64,000 bases of DNA from assembly GCA_910584725.1 (NCBI GenBank), contig CAJUBE010000015.1:1-64000 (forward strand), written 5' to 3'. Shown here one piece after another: positions 59,633 through 64,000 of this stretch. The position numbers and the translations under genes were made by a program. Each line of letters opens with the position of its first letter. The stretch's first letter is position 1. Origin of the DNA: an uncultured Lachnospiraceae bacterium (GTDB taxonomy: Bacteria; Bacillota; Clostridia; Lachnospirales; Lachnospiraceae). Under the pieces are notes generated by a model. It did not search any database, was not told the DNA's origin, and saw nothing but the letters and a program-made list of their open reading frames with translations.

Positions 59633-60232
59633 ATGAATCTGGCTCAAAAATACGTTGACGGATTAAAAAAGGCGTATTATAAAAAAGGCAGAGAAAAGCA
59701 ATGGAATAATCTTGAGAAAGTAATGCACGGTGCAGATAAGGAAGATATGGAGAAATTGCGGGGATTATATCCGGATATTCCGGACAGTCTGCTGCAATTA
59801 TTAGAAATAGTAGATGGGACATATTGGAGAAAATATGGGGAAGAGGAGGCTGCTCTATATTTTCTGGGTTCTGACCTGGATGCATATCCTTATTATTTAT
59901 TGTCTGCCCGGCAGATGATGGACCCGGAGGAAGATTTTCGGGAGTGGGGGGACTATTTAATTAACCGGGAATTTGATGATATTCCGGTAGATGAAGGCAT
60001 TTGTGATGACTTCGACAAACTGTGCTGGCTGCATTTTTCTGACTGTATGAACAACGGTGGAACATCCCAGCTTTTTATTGACTTTTCGCCCTCGGCAAAG
60101 GGAAAAAGAGGACAAGTCGTGCGCTATCTTCACGACCCAGATGAATTGGTGATTATAGCAGATAGCTTTGACGCATATTTGCAAATGCTTATGGATGGGG
60201 AGTATGATTTTATAAAAGGGGATACTAGATAG
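59633..60232 (+). CDS. SMI1/KNR4-family protein
   Basis: This 199-residue protein has the SUKH/SMI1-KNR4 pattern: LRGLYPDIPDSLLQLLEIVDG followed by an aromatic beta region (YFLGSDLDAYPYYLLSARQM) and a C-terminal acidic end. Bacterial members are mainly immunity proteins of polymorphic toxins. No toxin gene is adjacent, so this may be an orphan immunity protein or a housekeeping member. The ATG at 59633 follows GGGAGG; the frame opens earlier without a site. It stands alone after the large inverted repeat. Confidence 0.8.
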   Translation: MNLAQKYVDGLKKAYYKKGREKQWNNLEKVMHGADKEDMEKLRGLYPDIPDSLLQLLEIVDGTYWRKYGEEEAALYFLGSDLDAYPYYLLSARQMMDPEEDFREWGDYLINREFDDIPVDEGICDDFDKLCWLHFSDCMNNGGTSQLFIDFSPSAKGKRGQVVRYLHDPDELVIIADSFDAYLQMLMDGEYDFIKGDTR

Positions 60233-60301
60233 GAATAGTTATTGTGTCATCCCTTTGGCAGCGATTTATAGAGTTAAAATACGGAAAAGGATAAATTTAG
60301 C

Positions 60302-61903
60302 ATGAACACACACTCGATTTTAAAGAATAGAATCTTTCTGTACCTGACGGAATTTTTCTCCGGCATGTCCGTGATGGCGGTGGAGCTGGGGGCGAGCAGG
60401 CTGTTGGCTCCTTATTTCAGTTCCTCCCAGATCGTGTGGACGATCATCATCGGCACGATTATGATTGCTATGGCGCTGGGGAATATTTACGGCGGGAGGA
60501 GCGCGGACAAGAACCCGAACCCGGACAAGCTCTATGCGCGGATTCTGATTGCGGGGGTCTGGATCGCGCTGATTCCGGTGGTGGGGAAGTATATCATTCT
60601 GGGGATTTCCGCGCTGTTAATTTTTACGGTGAATACGAATTTCCTGATCTGGGCGGCGTTTGCGGCGTGTATGGTGATTTTTGTGTTTCCGCTTTTTCTG
60701 CTGGGAACGGTGACGCCATCTCTGGCGAAATACACGGTGCAGAGCCTTGAGGACAGCGGCAGTATCGTAGGAACGCTGGGCGCGTTCAACACCATCGGCA
60801 GCATTATCGGTACGTTCGTTCCGACCTTTGTCTCGATTCCGGCGGTGGGCACTTCCATTACGTTTCTGATTTTCGCGGCGATTCTTTTAGGGCTGGGTAT
60901 CATTTATTTTGTCAGCAAAAAGAGCGGGCTGAAAAAGAGTATAGCGTCGGCGGCTATCTTTCTTCTGTGCTGCATTTTCGGGGCTTCGAACAGCTTTGCT
61001 TTCTGGGAAAGCAATCTGGCATATGAAGGGGAGTCCATCTACAATTATCTGCAGGTGAAAGAAAATGACAGAAGCGTCATTTTATCGACCAATGTTCTTT
61101 TCGGGGTGCAGTCGATTTTGATGAAGGGCGAGGGGCTGACGGGGATGTATTACGACTATGCGATGGCGGCGCCGCTGATGACGGGAAAGGAGGATCCGGC
61201 GGAATGCAATACGCTGATTCTCGGCATGGGGACAGGCACTTACGCGCACCAGTGCCGCGCCTACTTTGGGGACATGCCTGTGGAGGGCGTGGAGATCGAC
61301 GAGAAGATTACGGATTTGGCGCGGACGTATTTTGAGCTGCCGGAGGATGTGCCGGTGACGACTTATGACGGCAGAGCCTATCTGAATGCCATCGACGGAA
61401 AATATGACGTGATTATGGTGGACGCCTATCAGGATATCACGATTCCCTTCCAGATGTCCTCCGTGGAATTTTTTACGCTGGTGAAAGAGCACTTGGCGGA
61501 GGACGGCGTGATGGTGGTCAACATGAACATGCGTGGCAGCGGGGAGGACAGCATCAACGCCTATCTTTCCGATACGATTGGCAGCGTTTTCGGCGAGGTC
61601 TACACGGTGGACGTGAAGGGCTCCACCAACCGGGAGCTTTTTGCCTCCGACAATCCGCTGATGATTGAGAACTTGAAAAGACACAAGGAGACCGTCGCGG
61701 ACGAAAGCCTCCTTGTGATGATGGATACCGTTTCTGAGAATCTGATTCCCTATGAAGCGGGGGATCGCATTATGACGGATGACAAGGCGCCTGTGGAGCT
61801 TCTCGGTATGCGCGTCATCGACGAGCTGATCAGAAACGAGGTCGCTTATTATAAAACCATTTATGAGGAGCAGGGCATTCAGGGCGTGATCAACGCGCTG
61901 TAA
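60302..61903 (+). CDS. Fused MFS-type membrane domain / spermidine synthase-like protein
   Basis: This 533-residue protein has about seven or eight membrane segments in the first 230 residues. They resemble a major facilitator fragment, with the AVELGASRLLAPYF start. A cytoplasmic spermidine synthase-like methyltransferase fold follows (about 300-480), with GMGTGTYAHQ as the SAM-type glycine loop and GVEIDEKI as the acidic strand. Such fusions are common in Clostridia and have no proven substrate; polyamine aminopropyl transfer is only inferred. The ATG at 60302 has AAAGGA at moderate spacing. It converges with the GH42 gene. Confidence 0.88.
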   Translation: MNTHSILKNRIFLYLTEFFSGMSVMAVELGASRLLAPYFSSSQIVWTIIIGTIMIAMALGNIYGGRSADKNPNPDKLYARILIAGVWIALIPVVGKYIILGISALLIFTVNTNFLIWAAFAACMVIFVFPLFLLGTVTPSLAKYTVQSLEDSGSIVGTLGAFNTIGSIIGTFVPTFVSIPAVGTSITFLIFAAILLGLGIIYFVSKKSGLKKSIASAAIFLLCCIFGASNSFAFWESNLAYEGESIYNYLQVKENDRSVILSTNVLFGVQSILMKGEGLTGMYYDYAMAAPLMTGKEDPAECNTLILGMGTGTYAHQCRAYFGDMPVEGVEIDEKITDLARTYFELPEDVPVTTYDGRAYLNAIDGKYDVIMVDAYQDITIPFQMSSVEFFTLVKEHLAEDGVMVVNMNMRGSGEDSINAYLSDTIGSVFGEVYTVDVKGSTNRELFASDNPLMIENLKRHKETVADESLLVMMDTVSENLIPYEAGDRIMTDDKAPVELLGMRVIDELIRNEVAYYKTIYEEQGIQGVINAL

Positions 61904-61974
61904 AAGCAGACGATGGACAAAGCGCGGCAGAACGCATCCGATCTGTACCCGTGTGCCCGTCACTCAAGTTGCGG

Positions 61975-63990
61975 TCAGGCTAACTTTATAATCGCTACAT
62001 CCTTCGCTTCCAGCGTGAGTGTATCGCCCTTTTCATAAGTCTTATCTTTGAGCAGATCAGTGCCCGCAAAGTGCATTGCCGTCATATAAGTGTCCTGTCC
62101 GTGGTTGAGAATAAATACAAAGGTACCGTTTTTGTTGACTCTTCTGGTCACTTCTATATCATCCGGCGCTTCCATGATCGGTTCGATTCCGGCGTCCCGG
62201 CATATTTCCCCGAGATATTTTTTGTAAAAATCATCGCTTGACTGTGTTGCCACATAGTAGCCGAAGCCTTTGCCGAAGGCGTTTTTCGTGAGCACGGGCA
62301 TCCCTGCGTAGAAATCTTCCTCATAAGCGGCGAGGGTTTTGGCACCTTCCGTGTGCAGCAGATCGCAGAGCATGGAGGCGGGGTAGGTCTTTCCCTCGTA
62401 GTGGAACGCGTTGTGCATATCCTCGGGCAGCGCATCCTCTTCTTCCACCCAGATGCCGAGAATATCCCGCAGCTTTCCGGGGTAGCCACCGACGGTCACG
62501 AGATCGTGCTCGTCCACATAGCCGCTGAAAAAGGTGGTCAGGAAACGGCCGCCGTCTTTCACATAGGCGCGCAGCTTCTCGTCATACCCTGTTTTTACCA
62601 TGTAGAGCACGGGCGCGATCACCAGATCATATTTTGACAGGTCGTCATCAACGCCGATCATGTCCACGGGAATATGCAGGTCAAACAGGGCTTTGTAATA
62701 GCGTTCCACTTCTTTGCAATAGTCCAGATAGACAGTAGGACCCGAGGAATAGGAGACAGCCCACCAGTTATCCCAGTCAAAGAGGATGGCGGCTTTGGCG
62801 TCGCTCCTTGCACCGAGAGTCTGATTTCCAAGGCGTTCAAGTTCCGCGCCAAGCTCCGCGGTCTCACGGAATACGCGGGTATTCTCGTGCCCCGCATGGT
62901 CGATCACCGCGCCGTGGTATTTTTCACAGGCGCCGACGCTGCGCTTCATCTGGAAGAACATAACCGTGTCCGCGCCGTGCGCTACCGCCTGATAGCTCCA
63001 AAGCCGCATCACGCCGGGGCGTTTCAGCATATTAAAGGGCTGCCAGTTCTGAACGGAAGGTGTCTGTTCCATCAGCGCGAAGGGCTTTCCCTGCTTTAAA
63101 CCGCGCATCAGGTCATGTCTTAGGGCAACGCTCGAAACAGGCGTGTCGTTTGCGGGATAATTGTCCCATGACACAAAGTCCATGTATTTTGCCCACATCT
63201 GGTAATCCAGAGGCTGGTAAGTGCCCATCAGGTTTGTGGTGATGGGGACATCGGGGGTAATGGCGTGGAGCGCGTCATACTCCAGACGGAAAGCGTTCAA
63301 AATGCTCTCCGAGTTAAACCGGCGGTAGTCCAGCGAGATGCCCTGAAAGGTGCTGCGCTCATTGCCAAAGTGCTCGGAAAGGTAGTTGGGCGCGACAATC
63401 TCCTCAAAATCATAGAACGTATGTCCCCAGAAGGCGGTATCCCAGACGCGGTTTACTTCCTCGATCGTTCCGTATTTTTCCTTCAGCCATTCCCGGAATT
63501 TTTTCTCACAGTTTTCGCAGTAGCACTCCCCGCCGTACTCGTTGGAGATGTGCCAGGCCACGATGTTGTCATAGCCTTTGTAGCGCTCCGCCAGTTTTGT
63601 GGCAAGCGCTGCGGCATATTTCTGATAAGTAGGGCTGTTGGGGCAGGAGTTGTGGCGGCTGCCAAATTTCCGTCTCATGCCGTTCGCCTCCACCCGCAGG
63701 ATATCGGGATGTTTTCTCGCCATCCATGCGGGATGCGCCCCGGTGGAAGTGGCAAGACACACCTTCATGCCGTGCTTTTTCACCAGCTCCATAATTTTGT
63801 CCAGTTTTTCAAAGTGGTAGACGTCGTCGTCGGACTGTAACATCGCCCAGCTAAAGACATTCAGGGTGACAATGTCAATGTGTGCCAGCTTAAGAAGCCG
63901 CATGTCCTCCTCCCATGTCTCTTCCGGCCACTGTTCCGGATTGTAGTCCCCGCCGTAGGGGATCTTTTTGATTTTTTCGTATTCGACCAT
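61975..63990 (-). CDS. GH42 beta-galactosidase
   Basis: This 671-residue cytoplasmic enzyme hydrolyses terminal beta-galactosides. The barrel begins with IPYGGDYNPEQWPEETW, followed by the acid/base Glu in WHISNEYGG (about residue 146) and a CYCENC cluster typical of the zinc site of GH42. The nucleophile Glu is in ALMEQTPS (about 310). Trimerisation and C-terminal domains are present to full length. The ATG is at 63990, ten bases from the window edge, so its promoter and any sugar-transport partners lie outside. Confidence 0.95.
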   Translation of the reverse strand: MVEYEKIKKIPYGGDYNPEQWPEETWEEDMRLLKLAHIDIVTLNVFSWAMLQSDDDVYHFEKLDKIMELVKKHGMKVCLATSTGAHPAWMARKHPDILRVEANGMRRKFGSRHNSCPNSPTYQKYAAALATKLAERYKGYDNIVAWHISNEYGGECYCENCEKKFREWLKEKYGTIEEVNRVWDTAFWGHTFYDFEEIVAPNYLSEHFGNERSTFQGISLDYRRFNSESILNAFRLEYDALHAITPDVPITTNLMGTYQPLDYQMWAKYMDFVSWDNYPANDTPVSSVALRHDLMRGLKQGKPFALMEQTPSVQNWQPFNMLKRPGVMRLWSYQAVAHGADTVMFFQMKRSVGACEKYHGAVIDHAGHENTRVFRETAELGAELERLGNQTLGARSDAKAAILFDWDNWWAVSYSSGPTVYLDYCKEVERYYKALFDLHIPVDMIGVDDDLSKYDLVIAPVLYMVKTGYDEKLRAYVKDGGRFLTTFFSGYVDEHDLVTVGGYPGKLRDILGIWVEEEDALPEDMHNAFHYEGKTYPASMLCDLLHTEGAKTLAAYEEDFYAGMPVLTKNAFGKGFGYYVATQSSDDFYKKYLGEICRDAGIEPIMEAPDDIEVTRRVNKNGTFVFILNHGQDTYMTAMHFAGTDLLKDKTYEKGDTLTLEAKDVAIIKLA

Positions 63991-64000
63991 GTGAGTTCTC

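Noticed and set aside
61082..61963. A 293-codon open frame on the minus strand
   Set aside because: It lies antisense to the fused MFS/spermidine synthase gene and is rich in His and Arg without recognisable motifs.
1..64000. tRNA, rRNA genes and prophage
   Set aside because: I found no cloverleaf-like sequence with a GGTTCGAATCC arm, no rRNA segments and no phage structural or integrase genes. The tRNA-related sequence before ileS is the T-box leader.

Overview
The window looks like chromosome of a spore-forming member of the Clostridia, most likely a Lachnospiraceae. Supporting signs are sporulation genes (a SpoVT-type regulator, a SpoIID/SpoIIQ-like pair, CotH-type and SPOCS/LysM proteins), an isoleucine T-box leader in front of ileS, Shine-Dalgarno-led starts, moderate G+C, and an enzyme mix typical of gut anaerobes (GH4, GH42, GlgP, split dihydroorotate dehydrogenase PyrK/PyrD). 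Assignments come from reading motifs; no database search was run.

Layout. 1-5.4 kb: end of an alpha/beta hydrolase, a membrane-anchored MurF-like ligase, Ddl, an AEC transporter on the minus strand and SpoVT. 5.4-8.4 kb: an AT-rich three-gene cassette with its own promoter (stand-alone nitrilase-fold protein, winged-helix protein, helical unknown), the best candidate for an undescribed system. 8.5-13.7 kb: nicotinate phosphoribosyltransferase and a beta-glucoside locus (GH4 phospho-glucosidase, self-regulated LacI repressor, divergent BadF-type sugar kinase). 13.7-21.4 kb: one long probable operon: VTC polyphosphate polymerase domain, DUF4956, CotH, a VCBS-like exported protein, an OmpR-type response regulator, a histidine kinase and an exported unknown. 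21.4-29.5 kb: an array of eight 11-bp direct repeats, an amidase-deacetylase fusion, T-box-ileS and glgP. 29.6-36.3 kb: a J-like/TPR protein with an HscC-type Hsp70, and hflX. 36.3-47.3 kb: aconitase-like hydratase, LamG protein, an EF-hand-like protein, the SpoIID/SpoIIQ pair, an amidohydrolase, a GH9-like lipoprotein and PlsC. 47.5-57.6 kb: PrcB-type lipoprotein, pyrC, HAD hydrolase, MarR plus flavin split-barrel protein, Rpn/PD-(D/E)XK protein, XRE regulator, GNAT, EamA, ogt, pyrK-pyrD and SUFU. 57.7-64 kb: SPOCS-LysM spore protein, SMI1/KNR4 protein, fused MFS/spermidine synthase and a GH42 beta-galactosidase on the minus strand.

The most unusual content is non-coding. Six copies of a structured intergenic repeat lie directly downstream of plus-strand genes between 21 and 47 kb. 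They show compensatory base changes, and in two copies the repeat supplies the upstream gene's stop codon. A second element occurs in front of the hydratase and pyrD. It has one hairpin nearly identical in both copies, a second hairpin with a completely different stem sequence, and a covarying pseudoknot whose 3' strand could alternatively cover the Shine-Dalgarno sequence. The 11-bp array downstream of the two-component operon has the helical phasing expected for an OmpR/PhoB-type regulator. Several proteins have lost residues that are catalytic in their families (SpoIID-like, M23/SpoIIQ-like, GH9-like, J-like), suggesting structural or binding roles.
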